DNA of 64,000 nt from Amborella trichopoda (lineage: Eukaryota > Streptophyta > Magnoliopsida > Amborellales > Amborellaceae). This document shows, piece by piece, positions 47,201-60,200 of the stretch (its first letter is position 1; every line of letters starts with the position of its first letter). The notes under the pieces were generated by a model, which was not told where the DNA came from, made no database searches, and was given only the letters and a program-made list of their open reading frames with translations. Both the position numbers and the translations under genes were made by a program. The DNA lies in contig NW_006500031.1 in NCBI RefSeq assembly GCF_000471905.2, positions 744,368 through 808,367 of the forward strand, read 5' to 3'.

Positions 47201-47853
47201 TTTGCAACACAAATTTCTTTTAGGGAATTAGTATGAGCTTCGTCAAACGTTACACAGTCAAAATACATAAAAACCACTATCATGGTAAAACGAGAACATC
47301 TCCTCGCATAGCTTTGGTTGATTAGTTCCAATCCCCTCAAATATGCAACTGTTTTAACACCATTCATATAAATCTATTACCAGAGCTACACGTAATATTG
47401 AAGTAAAAAGCTCCAAAATTTGTTTTCGGTTATCATCGAAGAAAGTAATCTACAACATAGACAACCTAAGCCTCTGAGAAAGAAGCATAAAAGACTCTTC
47501 AAACCAAATTTCAATGAGAGAACAGAATCCTGAGAGATAAAACTAGAACAGTTGAACAAGAAGAAAACCATTTCTACGCAATTGAAGGTTAGAGAGAGAG
47601 AGTTACCACTGACGTAGAGCTTCTTGGTAGCAGCCTTTGGATAAGAAGGAAGGCAAGCAACTGTGCAGGGTTGGCGCAAGAGAGAAGAGGAATGGTTATG
47701 TGAAACCTTAAGCCCCATTAATTCGGTTCTTCTTCTTACAATGAGAGACGAATTCCTCGTGAAAAAGGGAAAGAAAGGTGCAGAAGATGAACAGGAAGGA
47801 GAATCTGTTCTACTAAAGGGTACAGAGGTTGCAGGCACTGATATTACCGCCAT
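43165..47853 (-). CDS. ORRM6-like: Organelle RRM protein, ORRM6-like
   Basis: Predicted 170 residues from exons 47853-47607, 45242-45174, 44072-43966 and 43254-43165, with GT-AG introns in consistent phase. Residues 1-75 are Ser/Arg/Pro-rich with few acidic residues, as in a plastid transit peptide. A single RRM follows, with RNP2 LYVSGL (79-84), RNP1 RGFAFLEY (118-125) and FLDGRVIFVEVAKSK at the end. The arrangement and the phrases TTEESLRNAFKNFG, EGMHGKFLDGRVIFVE match the ORRM6 family (Arabidopsis At1g73530), an accessory factor of chloroplast RNA editing. The first intron is 2.4 kb. Other small organelle RRM proteins are the main alternative. Confidence 0.87.
43795..43950. repeat. ~58-bp minisatellite, about 2.7 copies, in ORRM6-like intron 3
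   Basis: The unit starts ATAAGAAAGAACTGCAATGT, continues TTCAACTGAGATATATGGGA and ends GAATAAAT. Copies start near 43796, 43848 and 43906 and are nearly identical, so the array is young. It ends 15 bp from the donor site of exon 3. Confidence 0.9.
44159..44206. repeat. (GT)n(GA)n compound microsatellite
   Basis: About six GT followed by about fourteen GA units, in ORRM6-like intron 2. Confidence 0.95.
45243..47606. other. ORRM6-like intron 1, repeats only
   Basis: Contains an (AAAAG)n tract at about 45570-45600 and a cluster of short direct repeats with CCCAAATAGTCA(T/C) at 46425-46535. No separate gene was recognised. Confidence 0.5.
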
Positions 47854-47904
47854 TTTCAATTCACAGCAAGAGTGAGAGATTTAGGGACGAGAAAAGATCG
47901 GTTT

Positions 47905-47931
47905 AGAGAGAGAGAGAGAGAGAGAGAGGGC
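47905..47931. repeat. (AG)n tract upstream of the ORRM6-like ATG
   Basis: On the coding strand this is a CT tract about 55-80 bases upstream of the start codon, probably in the leader or core promoter. Confidence 0.85.
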
Positions 47932-48459
47932 GGGAAGATTGGTTTAGAGAGAGAAAAGGGGAAAATGGAGGGAAAGGCGAAGCAGGTGGATTGCGTTCCG
48001 TCCCGCTTGTGAAAAAAATCTGCGAGCTCTCACGAGTTAATAACTAAAGACGGCGAGAAATTTAGCAACCCATTGAATTTCGGACAAAAGGCGATAAATT
48101 CGGCAAACAATTAAATTTCGGTGAATTTCGCCCGAGAATCCGGTTGCCGATATGTTGCTCTCTCAGCTACCACTAGAATGAATAGATGAACTTTGGGCTG
48201 GCACCTGTATCGCTGTTAAGGCCGGCCAGGCTAGATAGAAATCAAAGAAATCAAAAGACAAAAAGAAATGAGGCCGGGCCAGACTTAGATAGAAATAATA
48301 AAAAAATCAAAAGAAAAAAAAAAAGCAGGGCCAACTCTATTATGCTGATGGCCCAAGTCCAGCCCGGCCTGGCTTGAGCCTCATTTTCTGGCTCAGACCT
48401 TAGTTTTTTCAGAGCTAAGCCAACCAGTCCATTTCCACCGTTTTCTCTGGAACAAAGTA

Positions 48460-49282
48460 ACAATCCACCTCAATGAGCTTCATATGTTTATACCTCCTAT
48501 TGTCAAAGGAATTTTGGGTGGTTCTCACTTCCTTCACTCTCTTAAATTGGTTCGGTTATTTGGCAAATTGTTAGGAGGATAATTCTTGAAGAGATTTAGA
48601 AAGAAAGAAATAAACGAGTCTTTGATGGAAATAATCCGCCTTAGAATAAAGTATTGGAGAAAATTTTACACTCTATTTAAGAGTTTTTATCAATATCCAA
48701 AATAGAGAAGGATATAGTGGAAGTGAACTTTAGGTATACCCTTTGCAACACTTTCCAATTGGGTGTCCGAAAGTGCAGGTCTAGGAACAGGTGGTCTCGA
48801 TCACCGATTGGGGTATTTAAATTGAATTTTGATGAAAGTTATTTAGAAAATCTTGGGCTTGCAGGGTATGGTGGAGTTATGAGGGATCGTGATGAGATTA
48901 TTTTGTTTACTTACGCATGTCCTTTGGGAGAGAATTAAACAAATCATGTTGAAATCATTGCCTTCCTTCAAGGACTAAAGATTCTTAATGCCAGACTCTT
49001 AGGAGCTAGTTGTATTGTTGAAAGATACTCATTGAATATCATTAATTGGTGCAACAAAGAAAAAAAGGTTTTTTGGGAGCTACGATCATTTTTGCTATAA
49101 ATTTTAGATCTCTAAAATTCTTTTTCAATTTCCTTTGTTCATATGTATCGGGAGGCAAATAGTTTGGCAGCTAGTCTTACAAAAGAGGGTATTGCGATGG
49201 CATAGATGGTTGACTCTAATGGTGTTGTTTCTTAAGTTGTGATGTTCTAATAATACTTTTGAATTTTTCTCAAAAAAAAAAA
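48460..49282 (+). mobile_element. Decayed LINE, RNase H end of ORF2
   Basis: Broken plus-strand frames give LKRFRKKEINESLMEI (compare EIWKERNKRVFDG in intact elements). The RNase H-like GVFKLNFDESYLENLGLAGY, GGVMRDRDE, NHVEIIAFLQGLKIL and FVHMYREANSLAASL follow. At least four stops interrupt it. It ends in a poly-A run at about 49271-49282. The 5' limit is approximate. Confidence 0.75.
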
Positions 49283-49322
49283 TGGGGTTGGGTTTGCGGC
49301 AAACTTAACGTTACTTTAGAAA

Positions 49323-49797
49323 GGGGGAAACTACACTTTTCCACCCATGCACATTTTTTCTGCATCTCCTATTTCTCAGCCATCTAATTTAAATGTTTCT
49401 AATTTTTTCTACATAACATTTTGAGATCAAAATTTAGAGGTCAACTCCTCTCTTAAACTCGTACCTATAAAAATAAAAATAAAAAAATTATTTTTAATAA
49501 AATAAAAGGACCAAAATGCCTTTAAAAGTTTTAGGTATTTTTGCTATTTTATTTTTTTAAAAAATATTTTTTAAATAGTTTTTAAGTGCGCCCCATTGAT
49601 GATGACTCGTAACAAATTTGATCTTCATATGATTTACAAAAAAAATTAAAAATAAAACACTCTGATACATCAAATTAAGATCATGCTGTTAGTGCCTTGC
49701 TTTCAAATCGGATGGCTGCCTTACTTTCAAATCGGATGGCTGGGTGATGGAGGAGGTAGGAAAAGTATTTGAGTGGGGAAGTACCGTGACTTTTTCC
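49323..49797. mobile_element. hAT-like MITE, family B copy 2
   Basis: 475 bp. The left starts GGGGGAAACTACACTTTTCC and the reverse complement of the right GGAAAAAGTCACGGTACTTC. A perfect 8-bp duplication TTTAGAAA lies at 49315-49322 and 49798-49805. The interior shares AGTTTTTAAGTGCGCCCCAT-like and CAAATCGGATGGCTG segments with copy 1. A 25-bp internal repeat of the GGATGGCTG segment lies near 49708-49742. Confidence 0.85.
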
Positions 49798-49805
49798 TTT
49801 AGAAA

Positions 49806-51204
49806 ATATTTGTCATATTTTATATTTACGCTCAAATCTTTTTTCTTTTTCTAAAATATCCCCATTCAAGGCCATTAATCCCGGACCACTTTCCAATAAG
49901 TAGTTCCATAGTATTAGTATGAGATTGCTTTAATGCCCTACAGTAAACTATTGGTTTTGGATTGCTTTCATTTTCCACAATGAACGATTCCAAACTATTA
50001 GTTCTGGTCACTTTAATTCCTTACAATGAGCGATTCGCAACTATTAGTTGGAATCGTTTCCGCAAAAAAATCGGCGAAAATCGAATCTCGGTTTTTTACC
50101 GGATCCAAGACGGTCATAGTGATTCCCGATCCATATCGGGTCACCAATTTTTCAAACACTGCTCCGAACTAAAGGTTATTTAGAAAAAATAATAAAAAGG
50201 GCCGTGTAAATTTACAGCTAATTATAAGGAACATTAGTGTAAATTCTCTAAATAATTTAAATAAAATATGCTGTAAATTAAGAATAAATGTCTATTATGT
50301 GTCGATTCTCTTTCCCAAAAATAATAAAATAAAGATTGTTCGGTTCCCTTTTCAAATTATGTTTAGATAATAGCCCTAGCAATAAACAAATTTGCTTGCT
50401 CTTAAATAATAAATTTTGTAAATAATCTCCCCGCTATATAATCCTTTACTGCGTGTTTAAAGTCTGCATTCTTATATATATATTAGCAAAAACTTGATGA
50501 ATTCAGTGATATTTTTTTATTCTTTTAAGCTTCAAATACTAGTACCTTCAGTGAAGCAATCTCCATTCTCTTCATTTCTCATTGTTTCCATCCACTATGA
50601 ATTACCATTTACAACAGCCTCTGAATTTCTGGGATGCAATTTTGACCTACACTTCCAAAAATCACACCAATGATGTTGATTCCCACTCTTGATGTTTCCA
50701 TGATTGAGCAACTACACAGTAAAGCATTGAACAACCAATAAATAGAGAGAGAGATTCATTATCAACTATACAAGGGAAGTGGTTACAATATTCAAATTCC
50801 AAAAAGCCTGGTTGGCTTGGATGTGTGGGTGTATATATACTTGGGATCAGTGTGTTTGTCGACAATCTTTGCTTCGGCACTGATGCAGATGCAAGTCAGC
50901 CTTTCCATTCATCTTCTTATCCATGACAAAGGAAGAACCTTGAACTTGGATAAACACTGGCTGGCTAATCATAGATTGGTAATGGATGGGCCTTTCTCAT
51001 TGCTCCTGATTTCGTATTATTTGAGATCGCTCTTCTTGTTCTTGTGCATGGCTAACTTCAATCAACCGCAGCATTGTCTATGCCTGTTTTGAGCTCTGCA
51101 ATGCTAAAGAAGAACTCTTCTATTTGCTGTATTATTCTTTTCTTTCAAAAATCTTAGGAAGAGTTCTCTCTTCGGTTCTCTTTGACAGCTAGAGAGAAGA
51201 AACT
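49806..51204. other. 3' flank of the PRAF-type gene, no other gene seen
   Basis: AT-rich sequence, then mixed composition from 50.5 kb, which probably includes the 3' UTR of the minus-strand gene. Small frames here have no recognisable motif. Confidence 0.5.
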
Positions 51205-54200
51205 TTATATGGTCCTCATGCTGTTCGTGCCTGAGCCTATACTGTCAATATTGTATTTTCGATGGACTCTCGAGCGATTCTCTGACCACCACCGCTCTGC
51301 TTCCTTCTCAGTGAACTTCTTTCGGCTGAAAATATACATTTTGAACAAGAAATTTGTCGCATCAATATAGATCTATTAATCTACTAACAAACAACTGCAG
51401 AAATCTTTACTTTCTTTTTGTTATCCAATAGGTAAATTCAATAAGTGCTTCAGCTGTAAGAATTACCTGAATCTTACACGCTTGAGTTCCTTTTGGCCAC
51501 TCGGCAAAGACCTCAATGTAATATATACACCTGGTTCATCTTGTTCTACCCACTCCGATAAGCACCCATTCTCTGGTTTCTTACAGTTTTCTCTTGTACC
51601 TTCACTTGAAGGTTGGTCATCCCCATCGGCAAATTTAGCTAGGGTTTGAGAGTGAAATCTTCCATTGGAGTTCGTCAACATATCATGAGATGGAAGAACT
51701 GAGCTGCATAAACCGTTAGTCTGCTTATCTTTAATAGCACGGACAGAGGGAGTATCCTTATATGTGTTATCATCCATTGATTTGAGGTCCTCTAAATCTT
51801 GTGGCACCACTTTGGTCGATACTTTCAAAGTTTGAGGTCCATTAACAATATCCAATAAACGTGGTGTTCCTACTTTAGTTGATTCCCTCTCTGTCTGAGG
51901 TCTATAAACAATGCTTAGCAAACGTGGGGTGGCCACCTCGGTTGATTCTTTTTCTGATGATAATTTCTCTGACATTTCCCTTAGCTGCAAAAAAGGAAAG
52001 GGCGCTGATGTTATGCGAATCCCACAATAAATATCAGTTACAAATATGAATTTCTTAAAACTTTTAGCAACAGTTGTAGTCAGATGGTAGATTATTTCCT
52101 AATATATTCAGAATTACAATTAGCTTTTACTGGAAAATTATGAGTTCTGGCATTTATTTGAGTTTTCACAGCAGTTTAAGATCTGTGCCCAAAGGCATTA
52201 GTTTTGTTCTTTGGGATCGGGAAGGGGGATTGGAGTGGGATTGGGATTGGGAGCCAGGGACTAAGCTAGAAGATCTCCACGATTGGGTCTACCATCCATA
52301 CTTGGAGATCTCCATCCCAGCCTTTTGGGGATCTTGATTACGACCTTTTGAGAAGAATCCCAACCTTTAGGGAATCTTGCTCCCAACCTTAAAAAACTAC
52401 ATATAATCTAAGACTATGTAAACTTTTTAAAGTAGAGATCTATTTATTTAGGGTGCAGTTTGTATAAGGTGTCAGCCTGATACTATTAGAAGGAAAGTGC
52501 ACCTAAAATCTATGTAAAAAATGCAGTTTTGGTGCCGCTAAGTATTTCAATGATACGAAAATCTATTATTTACCCCAATTATGAAATTTAAAGTTCCAAA
52601 CAATGGTGACGATCAAGCAGATATATAAATACTTGAAAACCTTGAAAATGGAAGGTCCAGATAATATGTTAGAAGATGAACTAATTTTAGGACTAGAAAT
52701 CCCTTTTTTTCGTTTATGAATCCCGAGGTCAAGATGATAGATTTGAGGGTTTTCTAGCATAGGAACAACCTTCTCTAGTGGGTTTTTTTAGGTGCACGTT
52801 ACTCATTCAGTATAAGGTTGATGCCATATATAAAATTTTTCCCTTTATTTATAGCCAGCAAGCAATGAAACTATAAAATGTTTTAAAAGTATAGTTTTAG
52901 TTGTATTGCTAATTGTCTATAAATAAAAAAAATCATCAATTTAGTAATCTTGGTTTTTAAGATTGGGATCGAGGTTCTTAACAGTGGGGATTGAGATCCC
53001 AAACAATGGGGATCGCGATCACAAAATTTAACAATCGAGATCCCTTGAAGATCCCTTTTTCAGAGTGCCAGAAGAAGACTCGAGAGTTGGATCATCACTT
53101 AGGTTGAGAGATCCCAGCAACTATAATCTAGATCATCATTTTAACTCTCAACACATTCTCTATGATGTCTAGAATCCTCCACGGAAACATACCCAATCAT
53201 TGATTCTACTCTATACATCCTTGGGTCCCTCCAAAGCCATAAAGCCACACTACTCTGACAGAGACCGTTCAAAGCAGTCCATTGCCCTACCTATGGGCCA
53301 GAGCTCTAAGAAGCCGTATACAACAGACCCAATGGAGCAGGCGTCCATAGAGGGATAATATATAATTTCGGAAAGTGGGACACCTCTCAGGGGTGTACAT
53401 AGGGATGTGGGCTCCATTTGGTGCTTGCATATAAATTGGAAAAAGTTGAAAGAGAAAGATTGATTGGCAAGTAATCCTATTGGATTTGGGAATGTTTGTA
53501 GTTTCTGAAGAGATAGTCAATCCAGGATTAGTAGAAATGAGGCTGGGCTTTCTAATCCTGTCCTAATCTAGATGAAGACCCGATCCAAATTTATCTTGGA
53601 AAGGGGAGGAAGAGAACTCTCTAGGGATGGGGCATGCCTCCCAAGGTCTATGAATGAAATGACAACCCAATCTAGAGAGAAAAGAGAGGCACAGTGTGTG
53701 AGTGAGAACCCACAAGCCCAGAGAGAGAGAGAGAGAGAAAGCACCATAGATGAAATTTTATCCAGGACTTAGTAGCTTCCACGTTCACCTTTGAAAAGTT
53801 CCTATTCCTCTCTGAGTTTGAGAGGAAGAAAGTTAGAGGATACCACCTGTGTTAATGTATGCGACTCAATTCCCAGTTTGCTTAATTTGTTTACTGCATA
53901 GTTGGACCCTGACCAACATAAAATATGGCAAAGACATTCCAATAAAGCTTTTCATATGGGAAAGACATTCCAATAAAGCTTTTCAATAAATAAAATCTCT
54001 CTAAAAGTTAAGCTTGTTCAAAGGAGCTATCTTCTAATTCTGTCCACATTTTGAACCATTACTTATGTGCCATTCAAAATCTGCGCTCATTAATGCACCT
54101 TCTGTCTATGTAGATATAATGTGGCTGAAGATCATAGAGAAACTCCAATGCACTACCTGCCAGGCAAATTCCTAAACTCACTAATGTTTTCCGCTCCTTG

Positions 54201-57200
54201 AACTTTCAGTACTATAGTTGGTTAGATCCATATGTCTAACTTAACCATTTATGAATTGGCTGCTCCCTATTGTGGAATCATGGACTACCTCTGACTCCAA
54301 AACCTCAATCTTCAGGATACACTGACTGTCCAGGAAGAAGGCCATCATCAAACTACACAGCCCTGGGCCTTTATGACAGGCCAATGGAAGGACTTCAAAA
54401 ATTTGAAAGTTTACCAGTAGGTCAGTGAGAAAAAGAAGGAAATATAAATATATAAAAGGGACTTTTTTTTATTGAAAGGCAAGATCACGGTTCTTTGTAT
54501 TTCTAGTTCATATTTCTTGGGGCTTCTTTTTATCTAAAGGAAAGATCAAAGTTCTTTGTATTTTTAGTTCATATTTCTTTCTTTATCTCTCTATTTATTA
54601 GATAAACAATCATTGGTTCGTATATCTTTCTTTATCTCTTAATTTATTCGAAAAACAGACATGCTTCTTTTCATTAGTGCAACAAACTTGAAAATAGTCC
54701 TTTGGTGCTCTATGTATTTGAAAGCATACCCGTAATGTCAATGCTTTTATGACCTCTTTTGCTGCTTTACACCTAGCAGCTTCCTCACTGGCAAGTGACC
54801 AAGTTTCTTCAATGCGTTTCTTGTAGTGTTGGATTTTTTCATCTTTCAATTGACACTGTTTCTGAAGATTTGTAGCCTATATTACAAGAGCAGATAGGTT
54901 AGTGAGGAAACCAATGAAGCTCAACTTAGAAAAAACAGAAGAACTAGAAATCAAAGCCAATACTTTTAAAAAATGAGGTAGCCCATCAATCTGTTGGGCT
55001 AGGCCATTAAAATATAGAAGAGCATAGAGGACCAATCGTAATTTTGGAAATATTGTATTCTGTAAAGCTTGCATCCTGGAAACATGCATATGGTTACAAG
55101 GACAATATCTCAAATAGCTAATGCTATCACAATAGTTGAAAGTTGCGACAATCACATGTTTCATACAAAGTTGTGACAATCACATGTTTCATATGTGAAC
55201 ATATATTTAGAGAACTCAAACGCTTCTAATTTCTGGTAGAGGGAGTCTGAGAAAGGCTTCCATATTTTCAAAGATTAATTAGGATATCACGCAGACGTAA
55301 ATCTAGAATCATATTGATAATGAAATATCTAGATTTAAGAAACATCCTTAACAATCTTAATAAGTACGGGTTACGTAAGATGCATGGAATGCGAGGAAGT
55401 CAAGGCATTCATGACTGATAACTCAATCTTCCACCAGGATCGTGGTTGTTAAGTCCAGAATATTGCGGTATTACAAGTCATAAGCCAAATAATGGCTTCA
55501 TTGATAAGATACCCAGTCTGTATGAGGCAGGTCGAGGGTTGGAACCCTTGAAGTTGTGTGTGTTCAAGGGAGCAATTTATATGAATAAACGCTGTCCACT
55601 CTAAAGCTATGGAGTTCCTGAGTTGAAAACATCTCAGCAAATGAAAATATGTCACTACCTTTTAAAGCTATGATGCTAAGAGATAAATATGTTCTGTATG
55701 TGTAAAAGAAGAACTATAAATGGCCACCATAATTAAGTTCGTAAAACATCAACCTTTTGTAATCTTAAACCCAGTTATTTACCTGGTTTTATAATCTAGT
55801 ATCAGTCACAACTAAACATTTGAGAGTGTCAATCATAGAACATCTATGTCCAACATCAATACACCAACACTATATGTCTGACAATTTCCGTTATAAAGAC
55901 ATTGTTTACACTTTATGAACATCTATCGAGCAAAAACTAGTAAGCATTCAAATGAGAAGAATACTGTGACTCTCAAAAACCTTATCCTCAAATGCTAGAA
56001 AATGTAAAAATTCATTTCTTTCATAGCTCAATTTCTTTTCAGCTACTTGTTTCTTTGTATTTCTCATCTTTATTTTTAAAATAAAATAAGGGTCTACGAC
56101 ATGCACTTAGAACTCTAAAGTTTATTGTACCTTCAAACAGTTGAAAAGAATTTAATACTTCAAATTGTAGAGAACTAAGAACCACATGTTTCTTTGAGTC
56201 AAAACAACAAAGATTGAATGCTTGAAAGATGAAAGACAATCGAGTAAACATCAAGGGCAAGCACCTGGTTGGCCCATAGCAACAAATAAAGAGTTTTACC
56301 TGAGCATGTAGCCGCTGCAATTCTTCAGCAAGAACTTTATTTGATTCTTTTGAATCCTTGGAATCAAAATTGGGGATACTTGAGTTGGCAGAATGAGAAA
56401 TTCCAACCACTGCTTTTGGGTGGCTTTGCTCCTTTGGAAAAGAAGAAACTCCTTGTGGCATATTTTTTGCCGGAATGATGGCTAGTGAAAGGCTGTTCTC
56501 TTTATTATATAAGCTAAATTGTGGGGGGCATGCTACCTGTCCCCATCGTGGTCCCCCACATAACAAAGATGGATCAGGAGCATTTCTTCCCTGTTTGTTC
56601 AATGTTTCTCTCTCTAAACACTCATTTCTCTCATAACCGTATAGCTTTGGTGACAATAATTGGGGCTTAACAAATGTCGTATCTGTCTTCTCCAGTTTCA
56701 GACTGGGAACTGTCACCTTCTGCATCATTGACAGTTTCCGAGAACTGGGTGTCTCCGAATTTAGGCTGGAATCCACAAATCTTTTTAAGTGAGAGAAACA
56801 AGGATCACATACACGATAGGGCTTTCTCTTACTTGGTGCCAGAGATGCATGCATGGCCTTTTTGCTACTGCAAGCATGACAGAACACAAATCCACAGTTA
56901 TAACAGTTGTGCCTCTTCCTAGTGAACCCAAAAACCATTCTACAACCAGTGCAAACTGATTGATCAATGCTTGAAATGGGTTTGTGAGAACAAATCACTG
57001 CCGTGAAATTTGACCCACAAGCCACACTTTTTACCTTCCTATCTCTCAAGGCCTCCACTAAAGTTGCAGAATTCCTATCCTCCACATCACCATGCCCAAG
57101 TTGTCCATTTACTCCCCTTCCCCATGTATAAACCTCCCCTTCTGATGTCAAAACTGCAACATGATAAGAGCCACATGAAATCATTTTCACAAACTCTTCG

Positions 57201-60200
57201 TTCAACTTACCCTCCACAACTGAGGCAGATTTGCCTTCTGCCAGAGCAAAGGCTCCCATGGTACATACCTTACCCAAACTCGTCAATGAAATTGTCAGAG
57301 CCTCCCCACATGCCACTTGAACAAAATCATGCTCCACTAGAGAAGCAACACAAGTGGGAAGGAGCTTCCTTTCCTTATCCTGATGCCCGAGTCTTCCTTT
57401 ATCACTATCTCCCCAAGTAAATAATTTCCCACAATGAGTACCAGGGTTAAGATTATCTCTTGAATGGTCAGCTATAATGTCTACTATAGCAGCAGTGTGC
57501 CAAGAGCCACAAGCCACCCACTTCACCCTTAAACCCTTCAAAGATTCAACTTCTCGCGGTTGAAAATAATTCTTGAGATCTCCATGACCAAGGGTCCCAA
57601 AGGATCCATCCCCATATGTAAATAATTGACCAGAGGTGGACACAACAGCAGTATGCCAGGCTCCACATGAGATTCCTGAGATGGAGATACCCTCTACCGG
57701 ACCCAAAACTTTTCTAGTAAACCACTGGCTTTTGTTTCCTGAAAGTTCTTCACAAGGAGAGCTTCCACCCCACGTATAAAGCTCACCAGAATCGGTCAAA
57801 GCACAAGTGTGGTATTCACCACAGGCAACAGATTCTATGTCTAAACTAGAAAGAGATTCCACTACTTTTGGGTGAGAAACGTCCATATCAATCTTATGGC
57901 CTAGCCTTCCATTGCGCTCCTCTCCCCAACAGAAGACTTCCCCATGTTTAGTAATTAGAGCAGCATGCTTTCTACCACATGAAATACTCCTAACGTCAAG
58001 CATTCCTGTTGAATCTAGTAATTTGGGTATTAATGCATCAAATTTTATTCCAGAAGTACTGGTAGATCTGTGAATTCCACCCCCTAAAGTTGCCCCTTCT
58101 ATTCCTTCTCCCCACATTAATACATCGCTCAAGGAATCTCTCTCTTCCATAGAAGAAGAGCTCATTCCACTTGGCAAATTTATCTTGAACTCTTCACTAA
58201 GGGCTGTCTCGCCCATCTGTTTACTGAAATGGTCTGATTCTTCATGTAGGGTCAGCATGGCATCTAATAATCTTCTTGGTTCAGAGAAGGATGCCATATC
58301 CAATGAGTATAAAGAATACTCTAAATCTGACTTCTCTTTGGAGGAACCAGAGGGGCTCCCATACAAGCTGGGCACCTTCACAGGGCGAATAGTATCCTGT
58401 GATTACCATCAAACGAAGCATTTGGTGGATGAGATAGAGATCCACTCTGTTCTACCATGAAATCTAGAAAGAACTCAAGAATGAAAGGCATAATTTTATT
58501 AAATGATCACATGAAAAACGGCAAGTATAGTAGTACAATCCAATAGACCATGCACAGTCATAGCCCATTGGGGTCATCACCATCTGAAGAGATGATTGAC
58601 AGCAAAGGAGATAGTGTGAGACCCACTAGTGCATGATATCAGCGGCCTAGTGCATGACATCAATGGTGGGTCCCAAACAGAAAAGATTAAAGAAGTATAT
58701 ACATTGTTGAGACAATGTGATCCAGTAACAAACCTGCGAGTGCTTTGCTGAATCCTCTTGAAATCCAGAGTTCTGTTTCCTTCGTACATGACTAGCCGGG
58801 CTGTTTGAATAGGAATGTACCCCGCCATCACTGCATGATTTGGTAGAGATTTTGAAATGCCGAGATCTGGAAACCAAGGCTTGCAACCCCACGAACCAAG
58901 CTTCTGCTTGCTCTTTGTCCTTGCATATCTGAGTAAATGGCATTGCAAATACTTATTAGATTACGGTAAGATACAGAAGCAGAACCCAGAGAAAGTTTGA
59001 TGCAATCCAATTGATCATGGAAAATGATAACTCAATAGGACCATTACCATTCGATGAAAATGATGGATCATGATGGAGAGAGAGTTAGACAGCTGTTGAG
59101 GTCATTCCATGTTCGCAAGGTACACTCACGCTCCATCACCATCCATCATTTCATTGAACATTGATGATCCCAACACACTAGCAGTGTACAATGGTCCATT
59201 GGACTGTATTATACTTTGACTACTTCCCGCAGCGTGTAACCGTGGTTACACTCAAAAGCACGGTTTCCTTGATCATCAATGTGGATTTAGACATGTGTTT
59301 GTCATAACCTATGAGCACAAAAACTATTTCTAAAAATATGAAATTAACAAAAGTTTCTAGTTGAAATGAAGGATTAATCATTGATAAATGGAGACATGGA
59401 TTTATTGAACCCTGATGCATCGAAAGGAAAACAGTTGAAGCATCTGGCCAACGTTCTGCTGTGCACCTCCATAGATCCTTTTTTTTTTTTTCATTTGCAC
59501 CTTAATATATTCTTTTTCTCTCTTGATAGTTACATATTTATATGTTATTTAAATCACATTAGCCGAACTCAAAAATTTGGGAAAAGGCTTTGATGATGAT
59601 GATGATCATCATGATATTCTTTAAATTACACAAAATAAACTTCTGTTGATTATTAGAAAGAAGGATAGGAAAATCAAGTTAAAATCCTCTACATTCTTAA
59701 TGATAGTATGCATATACATGCTATACACACACACAGACACGTGCATGTACAATTCCTACACTCTTAATGATAGTATATACATACATGCACATATACATGT
59801 ATCTGTATGAATGTATATACACTAGTGTACGTATGTATCTGTAAAGTATGAATGCATCATTTGAAACAAGTGTAACATATAATAGGTAAATAGATACCAG
59901 ATCAAGTGACTGTCCATTTCCATAAATAAGAGAACAAGAACGATATTCCTTTTCTGGTTGAGGTTGGCGCTGAAATCTTTCCTGCAAGAAGACATGGGGT
60001 ATGCTTAGTAGAGCCAGACTTCTAAAACTTTGATCTGAATAACTTGTTATAAAAAATATTACTCATAACCAATAAATCACAAGAAAATTATGCTAGAGTC
60101 ATCATCAATTCAAAAACTTACAGTTCTCTGTCCTGGTATGATCTTTGAAATCGAACTTAATTTTAACTGTTTTTCCTCCTTCCCAGAAAACCAAATCAAA

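Noticed and set aside
47860-48010. Bidirectional promoter between the ORRM6-like gene and a gene to its right
   Set aside because: To the right lies only GGCC-rich repeat and a dead LINE, with no gene.
55500-55560. tRNA gene or SINE from a B-box-like GGTCGAGGGTTGGAACCC segment
   Set aside because: No A box at suitable spacing and no cloverleaf could be drawn.
56039-56299. Extension of the large PRAF-type exon beyond LHAQ
   Set aside because: The GT donor at 56299 joins in frame to the exon at 54876 (ATNLQKQC), continuing the conserved coiled-coil and BRX region. The extension is intronic.
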